Positions 1 to 7,315 are shown, counted from the stretch's first letter. The stretch is 8,412 nt of DNA from Candidatus Methanophaga sp. GoMg3.2 (GCA_013180565.1 QBUN01000324.1:1-8412), one strand, 5' to 3'. Notes: a model not told the origin generated them from the letters alone. Numbers and translations are program-made.

Positions 1-503
1 TCGCCTGCTAATATCTCTACTAATTTAACTCCAAATTCTAGCGCCGTACCCGGACCCTGGCTGGTAACAACAGTACCATCAACAACAACTCGCTCATTGC
101 TAGGCTTCGCCCCGGTCAACTCCGCTTCCATCCCCGGATAAATTGTCGCTTTTTTACCTTTTAATACTCCCGCCTTTGCTAAGACCGAGGGTGCCCCACA
201 AATTGCAGCCACGAAGATCCCTATTTCAAATGCTTTCTTGACAGAGTCTAAAACTCTTCTATCCGCTCCGAGATTAGCATAACCCGGGTATCCCCCAGGT
301 AAAATGACGGCATCGTATTTTTCGAGCTCTATCTCATCAATCGCTATATCAGGAACCACGTTTATTCTATACTTGCCTTCAATAGCTCCTGCTTGTAGAC
401 CCGCAATTACTACTTCTACTCCGCCTCTACTGAGTGTATCTATAATACCTGCAACTTCAACATCCTCAAATCCAGTAGCTAAAAATAATACCGCCTTAGT
501 CAT
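1..503 (-). CDS. DJ-1/PfpI superfamily protein (3' end cut by window)
   Basis: Reading the minus strand from the ATG at 501-503 gives 167 uninterrupted codons up to the window edge, so the C-terminus is missing. The product is a class I glutamine-amidotransferase-like (DJ-1/PfpI) protein. Visible marks are the N-terminal strand and acidic residue (LATGFEDVEV, Glu13), the LPGGYPG segment near 68-74, and the nucleophile elbow AAICGAPSVLAKAG with Cys102. Cys is followed by Gly-Ala-Pro as in the DJ-1/YajL branch, not by His as in PfpI proteases, and the next strand reads TIYPGME, with no obvious catalytic His. A chaperone, deglycase-like or redox-sensing role is therefore more likely than proteolysis, but substrate cannot be told. 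The family is usually about 170-190 residues, so only a short tail is missing. The start is supported by a strong ribosome site just upstream. Confidence 0.93.
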   Translation of the reverse strand, partial: MTKAVLFLATGFEDVEVAGIIDTLSRGGVEVVIAGLQAGAIEGKYRINVVPDIAIDEIELEKYDAVILPGGYPGYANLGADRRVLDSVKKAFEIGIFVAAICGAPSVLAKAGVLKGKKATIYPGMEAELTGAKPSNERVVVDGTVVTSQGPGTALEFGVKLVEILAG

Positions 504-508
504 TTCAA

Positions 509-516
509 ATCACCTC
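509..516 (-). promoter_or_regulatory. Shine-Dalgarno site of the DJ-1 family gene
   Basis: On the minus strand the sequence is GAGGTGAT, a perfect complement of the archaeal 16S rRNA tail, five bases before the ATG at 503. It fixes the start of the DJ-1 gene and indicates a leadered transcript. Confidence 0.8.
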
Positions 517-545
517 ATCTACGTATGTTTAGTTAGAAGTAAGGG

Positions 546-554
546 CATATAAAA
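546..554. promoter_or_regulatory. TATA-like box in the DJ-1/NMN adenylyltransferase divergent gap
   Basis: CATATAAAA on the plus strand, TTTTATATG on the minus strand. Read rightwards, its centre is about 27 bases before the ATG at 578, the normal archaeal TATA-to-start-site distance, implying a nearly leaderless adenylyltransferase mRNA. Read leftwards, it would start transcription near 524 and give a leader of about 20 bases that contains the DJ-1 Shine-Dalgarno site. It is the only good TATA-like element in the 74-base gap, so it may serve both genes. This is inference from spacing only. Confidence 0.5.
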
Positions 555-559
555 GATAA

Positions 560-1087
<528 letters not shown>

Positions 1088-1091
1088 TGAT

Positions 1092-1104
1092 AAAAAGAAA
1101 AAAA
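1092..1104 (-). terminator. T-rich terminator of the histone gene
   Basis: On the minus strand, downstream of the histone stop, there is T7-C-T5. Oligo-T tracts are the usual intrinsic termination signal in archaea. It lies just beyond the adenylyltransferase stop codon, about 50 bases past the histone stop. Confidence 0.55.
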
Positions 1105-1110
1105 TAAGAT

Positions 1111-1148
1111 AAAGGGTAAATTTACTAATTCCCCTTTTAATACCCTTT
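1111..1148. terminator. Inverted repeat between convergent genes, likely two-way terminator
   Basis: AAAGGGTA at 1111-1118 is the exact inverse complement of TACCCTTT at 1141-1148, with a 22-base AT-rich spacer. On the plus strand it runs into T tracts at 1135-1138 and 1146-1150, suited to ending the adenylyltransferase mRNA; on the minus strand it precedes the T-rich tract at 1092-1104. The arm pairing is visible, the function is inferred. Confidence 0.5.
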
Positions 1149-1153
1149 TTGGT

Positions 1154-1354
1154 TTATGCTATTGCTTCTACGATGTCTTCCTTTTTTACGGTCTTCCTTC
1201 CGGCGTGCTTAGCGAGGCTTACAGCTTTTACAGCTATTCTCTCGCCCTCTGCCTCTAAAATCTCTACTAGTGCCATACTTGCGTCTTCGCTTACTCGTTC
1301 TGCTCCGGCATTTCTCACCAACCTGGTTACAGGTGCTATAGGTAGTTCAGCCAT
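1154..1354 (-). CDS. Archaeal histone (HMf-like)
   Basis: A single histone fold of 66 residues beginning [17 protein letters not shown] and ending IVEAIA, matching the HMfA/HMfB family over its full length without a C-terminal tail. The DNA-contacting features are present: GAERVSEDA in loop 1 with the minor-groove arginine, and [13 protein letters not shown] in loop 2 with the paired threonine. Such proteins dimerise and stack to wrap DNA. A longer frame starts at an ATG at 1366 and adds MVIK. I prefer the ATG at 1354 because nearly all homologues begin M(A)ELPIAP and because the TATA box at 1385-1393 predicts transcription starting at about 1363, within or after the upstream ATG. The alternative would be a leaderless mRNA from 1366. 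The gene lies downstream of the DNA polymerase gene in the same direction but has its own promoter. Confidence 0.95.
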   Translation of the reverse strand: MAELPIAPVTRLVRNAGAERVSEDASMALVEILEAEGERIAVKAVSLAKHAGRKTVKKEDIVEAIA

Positions 1355-1384
1355 TTTTATTACCATGATAAGATAATGGGTGGG

Positions 1385-1393
1385 TATATAAAA
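1385..1393 (-). promoter_or_regulatory. TATA box of the histone gene
   Basis: On the minus strand the sequence is TTTTATATA, close to the archaeal TTTATATA consensus, centred about 26 bases before position 1363. It sits in the 58-base gap after the polymerase stop, giving the histone an independent promoter. No T-rich terminator separates it from the polymerase gene, so read-through is also possible. Confidence 0.65.
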
Positions 1394-1424
1394 GCTTTTC
1401 GGTTACTTGACCTTATTGACATCA

Positions 1425-3914
1425 TTAAAACCAATCCCCTAATGTCTTCTGCCCCCCCACCTCAAAAGATGAAGTGACATAACCAAAAAGTTGCAGCACC
1501 CTATGGGCAACAGGTATTACTTGATGCAGGAGATAATAAGAGACGTCTATCTGATATATTCTCCCCTCCGCGTATATTTCGTTCCTTTCGCTTCGTTCCA
1601 TAATATCAATGGGGAAAGCACGGTCACTTGTCTTCCCCGCGCCTTTTAATATCACGTAAGGGACTTTCGAGCCCACTTCGTATGCGATATGCGACGAAGA
1701 AGCCAAAGCCTTTTCCGCTGCTATAACATGCGCTTGCTTCGTATCATACGCACTTATCTTTCGGGTGAGCGTTTTGTAAATTATCAGTTTATGCACGGGC
1801 AAATCCCCACGCTCTAAGTCCTTTATTACGCTTTTAACATATGCCATAGCCTTCTCCGGATCTTTATCCCTTAAGATGAGCTCTATTACTTCTGTCTGTA
1901 CCTCCTTCGCCAACTCGCACCAGTCTCCACGGCGCACTTCTAATCCCCGAACCACGATTTCACCCGTATCAGTAAGCGCGGCATACCGCTTCTTCTTTCC
2001 CGTAAAGAAGATGGTTTTGAAGAAATCCTGGAATGCAAGTTCAAGCGGGAGTTCTTTTGTTATTCGCGCGGAAATTTCTTCTGCTTTCTCCAATATCGCT
2101 TTTTTCCTATCGCCTTCGACCTCAAGCGGGAATTTTACGAATATGCTATCGGTATCGCCATAAATAACCTTGAACCCGGACTCTTCCGCCATTTTCACTG
2201 CACGCTTTATGAAATGGCGCCCCCATGCCGTTGTCGCTTCCGCGCATTCTCGCTTGTAAAACTTCGCGGCACTCCAGCCAGTATAGCCATAAAAGCTGTT
2301 CGTGAGTATCTTGACACTTTGCTGTTGTATATCTAACAGCCGATATTCATCGCTCGCTTTGTCATAGCTTTTCATATCCGCCTTTATCGCTCTCCTTCTC
2401 GTAACCAAATCGCTCATTATTCTTTTGAAGAATCCATCCGGCGATTTTCTGAATGCATAGCCCACTTCTGGTGCGACATAGACTTCTTCGTCTCCGACTT
2501 CCGTCGCAGCCACAAAAGTATCGGGCGAGATGTTAAAAGAGATCATGATAGTAGGGTACATAGAAGAGAAGTCGAGAGCGATGACATCTTCGTGCAGGCC
2601 CTTTTCCGGCGGCAGCACGAAACCGCCTTCGAATGTCTTTTCCGATCCCCCTTTTGGAGGTACCAGCTCACCCCGTTTAAATGCCTCGGCAGTCAAAAAA
2701 GCTTCTACCTGGCGGCCTCTACCCATCTTTGCTAGCTCGTCCAGCGGATAACCAACCATTTTAGACAGCTCGATTTGCAGCGGTAACATCTTCGTGGCTA
2801 TCCCCAACGCGCTGACCGCATCCGCTTTTGCATATTCGTATAATCGCTCTCGTGCGGAGAGATTAAACCAGCTTTCGTTAATCTCGCGCGGCGATAAATT
2901 CACGCGCTCCGTTTTACGTACTACGCCGAGATATTCTGCTACATTTTCCAATTTCTTTACCTTCACGCTGTCCAGATCTCGCTTTGCAAGCTTAAAAAGG
3001 TCTACATTCAACCTACCTCTAATATTTACTCCCGGCAATGCTCCCCCTTTTTCAAAACGAACCGTGCTGCCATCTGCGCCCACACGCAGACGAAGTCCGT
3101 ACAATTTCGCACGTTCACGTATATACGGCCAGTCAAACCCGTCTGAATTATAGCCCACAATGATGTTCGGCTGTAAATGTCCAACAAAGTCCAAAAAATC
3201 GCTTAGTAGCTTTTCATCGTCGCCACGTGCATAATCTTCATCATCTATCACAAACACCTTTGACTTTACCTCTTCTCCCTCGTAATATGCAACGGAAATG
3301 ATTATTATCGGGTCTCTTGCAGGCGAAGGCATGCCATACCCGCCCTGAGTAGCCATCTCGCAATCAAAAGCGAGAATTTTTAGCGCCGGGAGCCCATCCA
3401 TCTTATTGTAGGTCACCTTTGAAGCGAGAATAGCCGTTCCATAACTCAACTCTACTTCTTCGCCTTCTACAATTACACCGTCAAAAGGTCTCAACTGCTT
3501 GTCTATCAGGTACCGAATTGCAAATAGAATGTCCGCTTCCAACACGGTAAGACCCACCCTACTGATGGCCTCTCGCAGTAGAGGAACATGTCTCGGATGA
3601 GAAGCGAAAATTTTTAAGCCGTTCTGATTGACCCCGAGGAATTTCTTCTGGCAAAATTCCACTCGCTTAACTCTTATCGCTTCATCTTCTCTCGCTATAG
3701 CTATTTCTTCTATCTGTCTCTTTTTTCCTTCTATATCGTGACTTTTAGGGGAAGAAGAAAACGCATAAAAATAAGGCTCGAAATTCTTGTCCAAAACGAT
3801 AAAATCCGCACCCTCTTCGCTCTTGCACCATAATCTTATCACTGGCTTTTCAGTACCTTTTTCGTCTTTTTCCGTTATGTAATCAATGTCCAGCAGAAAA
3901 CCCTCTTCCTCCAT
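1425..3914 (-). CDS. polB: Family B replicative-type DNA polymerase with 3'-5' exonuclease
   Basis: 829 residues from the ATG at 3914; an in-frame upstream ATG at 3959 would add 15 residues (MCCKDLFTVSEKGRK) with no family resemblance, and homologues begin near FLLDIDYI. Domains in order: N-terminal domain (1-150), DEDDy exonuclease with Exo I FDCE (Asp184, Glu186), Exo II YNSDGFD (Asn256, Asp261) and Exo III YAKAD (Tyr361, Asp365), then the palm with motif A DFSSMYP (448-454), motif B Lys535 to NSFYG (539-543) and motif C YGDTDS (585-590), and KKKRY (640-644) at the start of the thumb. All catalytic residues are intact, so both synthesis and proofreading are expected. HPRHVPLLR (106-114) matches the archaeal pocket that senses template uracil (Val110 corresponds to Val93 in Pyrococcus). 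The last eight residues QKTLGDWF form a textbook PIP box for binding PCNA. No intein interrupts the motifs. About 25 extra residues precede Exo I compared with Pyrococcus. Confidence 0.97.
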   Translation of the reverse strand: MEEEGFLLDIDYITEKDEKGTEKPVIRLWCKSEEGADFIVLDKNFEPYFYAFSSSPKSHDIEGKKRQIEEIAIAREDEAIRVKRVEFCQKKFLGVNQNGLKIFASHPRHVPLLREAISRVGLTVLEADILFAIRYLIDKQLRPFDGVIVEGEEVELSYGTAILASKVTYNKMDGLPALKILAFDCEMATQGGYGMPSPARDPIIIISVAYYEGEEVKSKVFVIDDEDYARGDDEKLLSDFLDFVGHLQPNIIVGYNSDGFDWPYIRERAKLYGLRLRVGADGSTVRFEKGGALPGVNIRGRLNVDLFKLAKRDLDSVKVKKLENVAEYLGVVRKTERVNLSPREINESWFNLSARERLYEYAKADAVSALGIATKMLPLQIELSKMVGYPLDELAKMGRGRQVEAFLTAEAFKRGELVPPKGGSEKTFEGGFVLPPEKGLHEDVIALDFSSMYPTIMISFNISPDTFVAATEVGDEEVYVAPEVGYAFRKSPDGFFKRIMSDLVTRRRAIKADMKSYDKASDEYRLLDIQQQSVKILTNSFYGYTGWSAAKFYKRECAEATTAWGRHFIKRAVKMAEESGFKVIYGDTDSIFVKFPLEVEGDRKKAILEKAEEISARITKELPLELAFQDFFKTIFFTGKKKRYAALTDTGEIVVRGLEVRRGDWCELAKEVQTEVIELILRDKDPEKAMAYVKSVIKDLERGDLPVHKLIIYKTLTRKISAYDTKQAHVIAAEKALASSSHIAYEVGSKVPYVILKGAGKTSDRAFPIDIMERSERNEIYAEGRIYQIDVSYYLLHQVIPVAHRVLQLFGYVTSSFEVGGQKTLGDWF

Positions 3915-3937
3915 TTTTCTTCCTTTCTCGCTCACAG

Positions 3938-3945
3938 TAAATAAA
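3938..3945 (-). promoter_or_regulatory. TATA-like box of the polymerase gene
   Basis: Minus-strand TTTATTTA centred about 27 bases before the ATG at 3914, which predicts a leaderless polymerase mRNA and supports that start over the ATG at 3959. A second possible TATA for the same gene lies at 3971-3979. Confidence 0.4.
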
Positions 3946-3970
3946 TCTTTGCAACACACTGCACAATAGA

Positions 3971-3979
3971 TTTTTAAAC
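3971..3979. promoter_or_regulatory. TATA-like box of the RCK-USP/antiporter operon
   Basis: TTTTTAAAC on the plus strand, predicting a start near 4001 and a leader of about 33 bases before the ATG at 4034. Read on the minus strand (GTTTAAAAA) it could also direct the polymerase gene with a leader of about 35 bases. Assigned from sequence and spacing only. Confidence 0.4.
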
Positions 3980-3983
3980 TTGG

Positions 3984-4009
3984 ATAGAGTAATCTCTATT
4001 AGTTCTATC
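3984..4009. promoter_or_regulatory. Operator-like inverted repeat at the predicted operon start
   Basis: ATAGAG (3984-3989) pairs with CTCTAT (3994-3999) around a 4-base centre, and GATAGA (3983-3988) also pairs with TCTATC (4004-4009). The element lies directly after the TATA-like box and covers the predicted transcription start of the RCK-USP gene, where a bound repressor would block transcription. The symmetry is visible; regulator and function are unknown. Confidence 0.35.
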
Positions 4010-4033
4010 GAAAGCGAAATGAAAGAAGAATAG

Positions 4034-5182
4034 ATGAAAAATATCATTGTTGGTGGAGGGAGAGCAGGAAGAGAGTTGGCTGCACAGTTGCATGAATCTG
4101 TGATTATCGAGATAAACCCGGAAAAAGGAGAAAAGCTTTCAAAATTAGAGGGGGTGGAGGTGATTATCGGTGACGGAAGTGATGAAGAACTGTTAAAGCA
4201 AGCGGGTTTGAAAGATGTCGATGCTTTTATCTCGCTCACGAGTGATGATGAGGTCAATTACCGAGCCGCAGCTATTGCGAAGAAGCACGGTGTCCCTAAG
4301 ATAGTTGTTCGAGTGGAAGACCCGGAAGACAGGGAGAGGTTCCAGGAGCTGGGCATTCAATATCTCATGTTTCCTACAAAGATAATTGCAACCCTCATTG
4401 GAGATCTACTGCGCTTTGGTGCCGGGGCAGATCTCACACCTTTCGATAAAATCCTCGTTCCAATACTGGATAAAAATACGGTAGAAAAGGCGTTCAAAGA
4501 AGCTTTATTCGTTGCTTCCGTAGCAAGGGCTGAGGTCACTACGGTATCGTCTGCGGATATAGACCAGCAAGAGATGAAATCCCGGGCAATGGCAATGGGT
4601 GTACCGCTTAATATATTTCTGGAAGAGGAAAAACTAATGGCTATTATAAAAAAAAACCTGCATTATCCTGGCTGCATAATAATAGACCATGTAAAAGAGC
4701 ACGCATATTATCCCAATTGCATAATAATCGATCAAGAAGAACTAGGCATCTTGGATAAAATATTTAAACGAAGTGTTGTTTTGAAGTTAATAAAATGCGC
4801 TTCCTGTCCTGTTCTTGTAGCACGGACATTCAGGTATTACGAACGCATTATTGCCCTCCTGGATTCTTCTGAGACCTCAGAGAGCGTTGGGAGATACGCG
4901 GTTCAGATGGCGCATCTATGCGGTTCCGACCTGCATTTACTCATTTTAGAGACGGTTTCGGGTGAATTGATCAATGGAATAAGGAAAATGGGAGAAAAAG
5001 GGAACGTGCATATTATTGAGAAATGGGTGGAGGGCAATCCAATGATAGAAGCGATAAAGGAGGTGAAAAGTGGTAATTACGAGCTTGCCGTGGTCCCCTG
5101 GCGAGTATCGGGCATTATCCGCGCTGATTTAATCAAGAAAATAGTAAACGATGCACCCTGTTCTGTTCTAACCGTTGTGTGA
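4034..5182 (+). CDS. RCK (TrkA-N) protein fused to two USP-like domains
   Basis: 382 residues. A TAG codon directly before the ATG at 4034 rules out a longer in-frame start. Residues 1 to about 125 are an RCK/TrkA-N Rossmann domain: GGGRAG at 7-12, ribose-binding Glu26 at the end of strand two (consistent with NAD(H)), and GDGSDEELLKQAG and SLTSDDEVN, both typical of the family. Residues about 138-265 (FDKILVPILD to CPVLVAR) and about 268-382 (YERIIALLD to CSVLTVV) each show the start and end pattern of a universal stress protein fold. Neither keeps the GxxGx9G(S/T) nucleotide loop, so they probably do not bind ATP in the usual way. There is no TrkA-C domain. In the first USP-like domain the strand YPxCIIID occurs twice, at 211-218 and 226-233. 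The stop codon overlaps the antiporter start, so this is presumably the cytoplasmic regulatory subunit of that transporter. Confidence 0.88.
   Translation: MKNIIVGGGRAGRELAAQLHESVIIEINPEKGEKLSKLEGVEVIIGDGSDEELLKQAGLKDVDAFISLTSDDEVNYRAAAIAKKHGVPKIVVRVEDPEDRERFQELGIQYLMFPTKIIATLIGDLLRFGAGADLTPFDKILVPILDKNTVEKAFKEALFVASVARAEVTTVSSADIDQQEMKSRAMAMGVPLNIFLEEEKLMAIIKKNLHYPGCIIIDHVKEHAYYPNCIIIDQEELGILDKIFKRSVVLKLIKCASCPVLVARTFRYYERIIALLDSSETSESVGRYAVQMAHLCGSDLHLLILETVSGELINGIRKMGEKGNVHIIEKWVEGNPMIEAIKEVKSGNYELAVVPWRVSGIIRADLIKKIVNDAPCSVLTVV
4664..4732 (+). repeat. 45-base tandem duplication inside the first USP-like domain
   Basis: The codons for YPGCIIID (4664-4687) recur 45 bases later as YPNCIIID (4709-4732); 18 of 24 bases and 7 of 8 residues are identical, with a CAT-TAT / CATATTAT-like lead-in before each copy. 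The duplicated stretch corresponds to the beta strand that in USP proteins precedes the nucleotide loop. Base differences fall partly at third positions, suggesting an old, maintained duplication and not an assembly error. Confidence 0.7.
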
Positions 5183-6345
5183 TGCCCATGACCATAAGTC
5201 CATATATACTCTTACTGGTGATAGCGGTCTTTGCTTTCATCATCCCTATTCTTTCTGGCAGAATAGGCATTCCGGCAGTGGTTGGGGAGATCGTATGTGG
5301 AATCCTACTTGGGCTTTTAGGGTTCTCAATCGAAGGGGAAGGGATGATAGTAATAGATTTTCTTGCGAGCTTTGGACTTATATTCCTGATGTTTTTAGTG
5401 GGTCTGGAGATAGATTTTTCTAAGGTTGAGGTACATGGAGCGAAACTTTTTATCATCGGAACTTTTGTATTCATCCTCACGCTTGGCATTTCGATATTCT
5501 TGACACATCAACTGGGCTATGGTTTTTATCTTGCGCTTGCCCTTTCAACCACCTCAGTAGGATTGATCGTCCCCACGCTTCGGGAACTAGGGATGTTAAA
5601 GAGTGAATTTGGGCAGACGGTACTCATATCAGCATTCATTGCTGATTTTGCTACCATGCTGCTCCTCACTGTCTACACGGTACAGTTTAAAAAGGGAATC
5701 ACAGGGGAGCTGTTTTTAATTGCGCTCGTTTTCATTCTGTTTTTCGCCGTGTATTACGTGGGTAAGCTTGCGATTTGGCATTATCCCGAGCGTCTTTCCG
5801 CTTGGTTTAAATCAGACCAGCCGTCAGAGATGGGAGTAAGGGCCGCCTTCGCATTATTGCTCGTATTCGTTGCCATATCCGAGGTAGCTAATGCCGAGGC
5901 TATACTGGGTGCGTTTCTCGCGGGGGTGATGTTTTCCATATTGTTCCGCGGTGGGACGGTGCTCGAGCAGAAACTCTTCGGGATTGGTTACGGATTCCTC
6001 ATACCCATATTCTTTATAAGCGTTGGCATGCAGTTTGATCTGGGAGCACTAGCCGGAGGTGGGATTTATCTCCTGCCAATACTTCTTGTAATCGCATTTG
6101 TGGTGAAGCTAGCACCGTCACTGCTTTTTCTCGTTCGCTATTCAGTGAAGGATAGCATATCCGCAGGTGTGTTACTTTCTTCGCGATTGAGCTTGATAAT
6201 TGTGATGGCTGCTGTTGGTTTGGAACTTGGATTGATAGATACAACAATGGAATCGGCAATCATATTACTTGCGATAATAACATGTATAATCAGTCCGACT
6301 ATATTCAGGAAGATGCAAGGCGGCCGGAGGCAAGCTGAAAGTTGA
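5182..6345 (+). CDS. CPA2/Kef-type cation:proton antiporter
   Basis: 387 residues from the ATG at 5182, whose A is the last base of the preceding TGA stop, a one-base overlap typical of translational coupling; no Shine-Dalgarno site is visible. A GTG at 5179 and an ATG at 5188 are alternatives. The protein is almost wholly hydrophobic, with about 11-13 membrane segments. CPA2 marks are GIPAVVGEIVCGILLG (29-44), FLVGLEIDF (71-79), the unwound-helix region LSTTSVGLIVPTLRELG (121-137), AFIAD with Asp155 as the probable ion/proton carrier, AILGAFLAG (240-248) and IPIFFISVGMQFD (274-286). It exchanges Na+ or K+ for H+ across the membrane; which ion cannot be read. Where many Kef proteins have RGE in a late helix this one has SRLSLI (334-339). 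It ends shortly after the last helix with no RCK domain, which fits regulation by the upstream gene product. Confidence 0.92.
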   Translation: MPMTISPYILLLVIAVFAFIIPILSGRIGIPAVVGEIVCGILLGLLGFSIEGEGMIVIDFLASFGLIFLMFLVGLEIDFSKVEVHGAKLFIIGTFVFILTLGISIFLTHQLGYGFYLALALSTTSVGLIVPTLRELGMLKSEFGQTVLISAFIADFATMLLLTVYTVQFKKGITGELFLIALVFILFFAVYYVGKLAIWHYPERLSAWFKSDQPSEMGVRAAFALLLVFVAISEVANAEAILGAFLAGVMFSILFRGGTVLEQKLFGIGYGFLIPIFFISVGMQFDLGALAGGGIYLLPILLVIAFVVKLAPSLLFLVRYSVKDSISAGVLLSSRLSLIIVMAAVGLELGLIDTTMESAIILLAIITCIISPTIFRKMQGGRRQAES

Positions 6346-6387
6346 GGAATAAATCACAATGTCAAATACCAACTACCAAATTAGGAT

Positions 6388-6393
6388 AAAAAA
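6388..6393 (-). terminator. Oligo-T terminator of the radical SAM gene
   Basis: A run of six T on the minus strand ten bases after the TGA stop at 6404, in the 58-base gap between convergent genes. No matching T tract for the antiporter operon was seen on the plus strand. Confidence 0.4.
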
Positions 6394-6403
6394 TTGATGC
6401 CAT

Positions 6404-7252
6404 TCACGATACTTCAAACCCTCCTGGTTTTGCGATTATTGCTTCTGTTTTCATATCTGGATATACTCTGATCCATTTCTTCGTGTTCTCTTCTTTTGGT
6501 TCCGGAGTAGAAAACTCCTGAACACACGCTTTGCCCCCTGCAACATTTCTCAGGTATTTTGAAGCGGAATTAACCGCACGTTCAATTTTTTCATCAGTCG
6601 GCCTTCTCGTTACTTTCTCCCTCGCTTCTCCTGGTGCGAACTTGATGATTTTATACTTGATTCCTGGGTCTATCTGCGCTAAAAAAGAAGCTATTCGCTC
6701 GATTTCTTCCACCTCTACTATCCCTGGCATCAAAACAGTTTCAACCCTGAACTCGAGTTCGCTTTCACAGAGATGCCTCGCAGCATCGAGAACCGTGCGA
6801 TTGGACATGCCAGTGTACCATCGGTGGATTGAATTAGTATACGCTTTTATGTCAAGCTTAACCTCATTGAGACCGGAACCTTTCAAGACCCGTACATACT
6901 CTTTGTCCAATAAATATCCATTTGTGGACAGTGTAATATGTTTCACATCAACCTTTGTTTTGAGTTTTCGCACGAGGTCAAGCAAAAAGTTCTTGTCCAA
7001 TGTAGGTTCACCTCCTGTTATTATGGCCCCTTCAAGCGGCGTAATGTTACTATATATCCAATTTGACCTATTTATAAAGTTTATTAATTCGTTAACAGTC
7101 ATCGACTCGCCTACCGGGTCACGAGCAATGCTAAAACACCCCTTGCATTTGAAGTTGCAGCCTGAAAGGGTAATCCAAATATGTGGTTTTGGCTCTGATA
7201 GTGACAGTGTAATAAAGGGAACATTCCTATATCCTTCACTCGTTTCCATCAT
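6404..7252 (-). CDS. Radical SAM protein, PflA-like (COG1180-type)
   Basis: 282 residues from the first of two adjacent ATG codons (7252 and 7249). The radical SAM cluster motif is CNFKCKGC (Cys32, Cys36, Cys39; CxxxCxxC), followed by the SAM-binding GGEPTLD (80-86), LSTNGYL (108-114), KLDIKAY (132-138) and ETVLMPG (171-177), an arrangement seen in activating enzymes of pyruvate formate-lyase and glycyl radical enzymes. It should hold a [4Fe-4S] cluster and cleave S-adenosylmethionine to a 5'-deoxyadenosyl radical. There is no N-terminal ferredoxin insert; the C-terminal part carries one further cysteine (Cys243) but no cluster-like array. No glycyl radical enzyme is visible in the window, so the target is unknown. 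It stands alone, divergent from the small gene at 7316, and an AT-rich TATA-like stretch about 25 bases upstream suggests a leaderless mRNA. Confidence 0.88.
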   Translation of the reverse strand: MMETSEGYRNVPFITLSLSEPKPHIWITLSGCNFKCKGCFSIARDPVGESMTVNELINFINRSNWIYSNITPLEGAIITGGEPTLDKNFLLDLVRKLKTKVDVKHITLSTNGYLLDKEYVRVLKGSGLNEVKLDIKAYTNSIHRWYTGMSNRTVLDAARHLCESELEFRVETVLMPGIVEVEEIERIASFLAQIDPGIKYKIIKFAPGEAREKVTRRPTDEKIERAVNSASKYLRNVAGGKACVQEFSTPEPKEENTKKWIRVYPDMKTEAIIAKPGGFEVS

Positions 7253-7265
7253 TACTATTTATTTA

Positions 7266-7276
7266 TTTAATATAAA
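7266..7276. promoter_or_regulatory. TATA-like region in the radical SAM/small protein divergent gap
   Basis: TTTAATATAAA on plus, TTTATATTAAA on minus. Rightwards it predicts a start near 7297, keeping the GGAGGAG site in a leader of about 20 bases for the small gene; leftwards it predicts a start near 7248, at the ATG pair of the radical SAM gene. The AT-rich gap holds other TATA-like words, such as TTTAAATA at 7287-7294, so the assignment is tentative. Confidence 0.4.
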
Positions 7277-7300
7277 TGAGAAATAGTTTAAATATGTAAA

Positions 7301-7307
7301 GGAGGAG
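7301..7307 (+). promoter_or_regulatory. Shine-Dalgarno site of the 80-residue gene
   Basis: GGAGGAG eight bases before the ATG at 7316. It is among the strongest ribosome sites in the window and is the main reason to accept the small gene as translated. Confidence 0.75.
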
Positions 7308-7315
7308 AAATAAAG

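Noticed and set aside
1088..1153. Small RNA gene in the convergent gap
   Set aside because: The hairpin and T tracts are fully explained as terminators; no C/D box pair or tRNA-like fold was seen.
2160..2575. Possible intein in the polymerase motifs A, B or C
   Set aside because: DFSSMYP, NSFYG and YGDTDS are all continuous and correctly spaced; total length is normal for the family.
3915..3959. Extended polymerase N-terminus from the ATG at 3959
   Set aside because: The added 15 residues look like nothing in the family, and a TATA-like box at 3938-3945 lies inside this stretch.
3883..4257. A 124-codon minus-strand frame overlapping the RCK gene start and the polymerase start
   Set aside because: Ser-rich low-complexity translation, antisense to the RCK domain and across both promoters; no ribosome site.
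5133..5489. A 118-codon minus-strand frame opposite the antiporter start
   Set aside because: Antisense to conserved membrane segments; the composition is that of a reverse-complement shadow.
6531..7286. A 251-codon open frame on the plus strand opposite the radical SAM gene
   Set aside because: It lies fully antisense to a gene with clear catalytic motifs, and its product is Ser/Thr-rich with no recognisable domain, as expected of a shadow frame.
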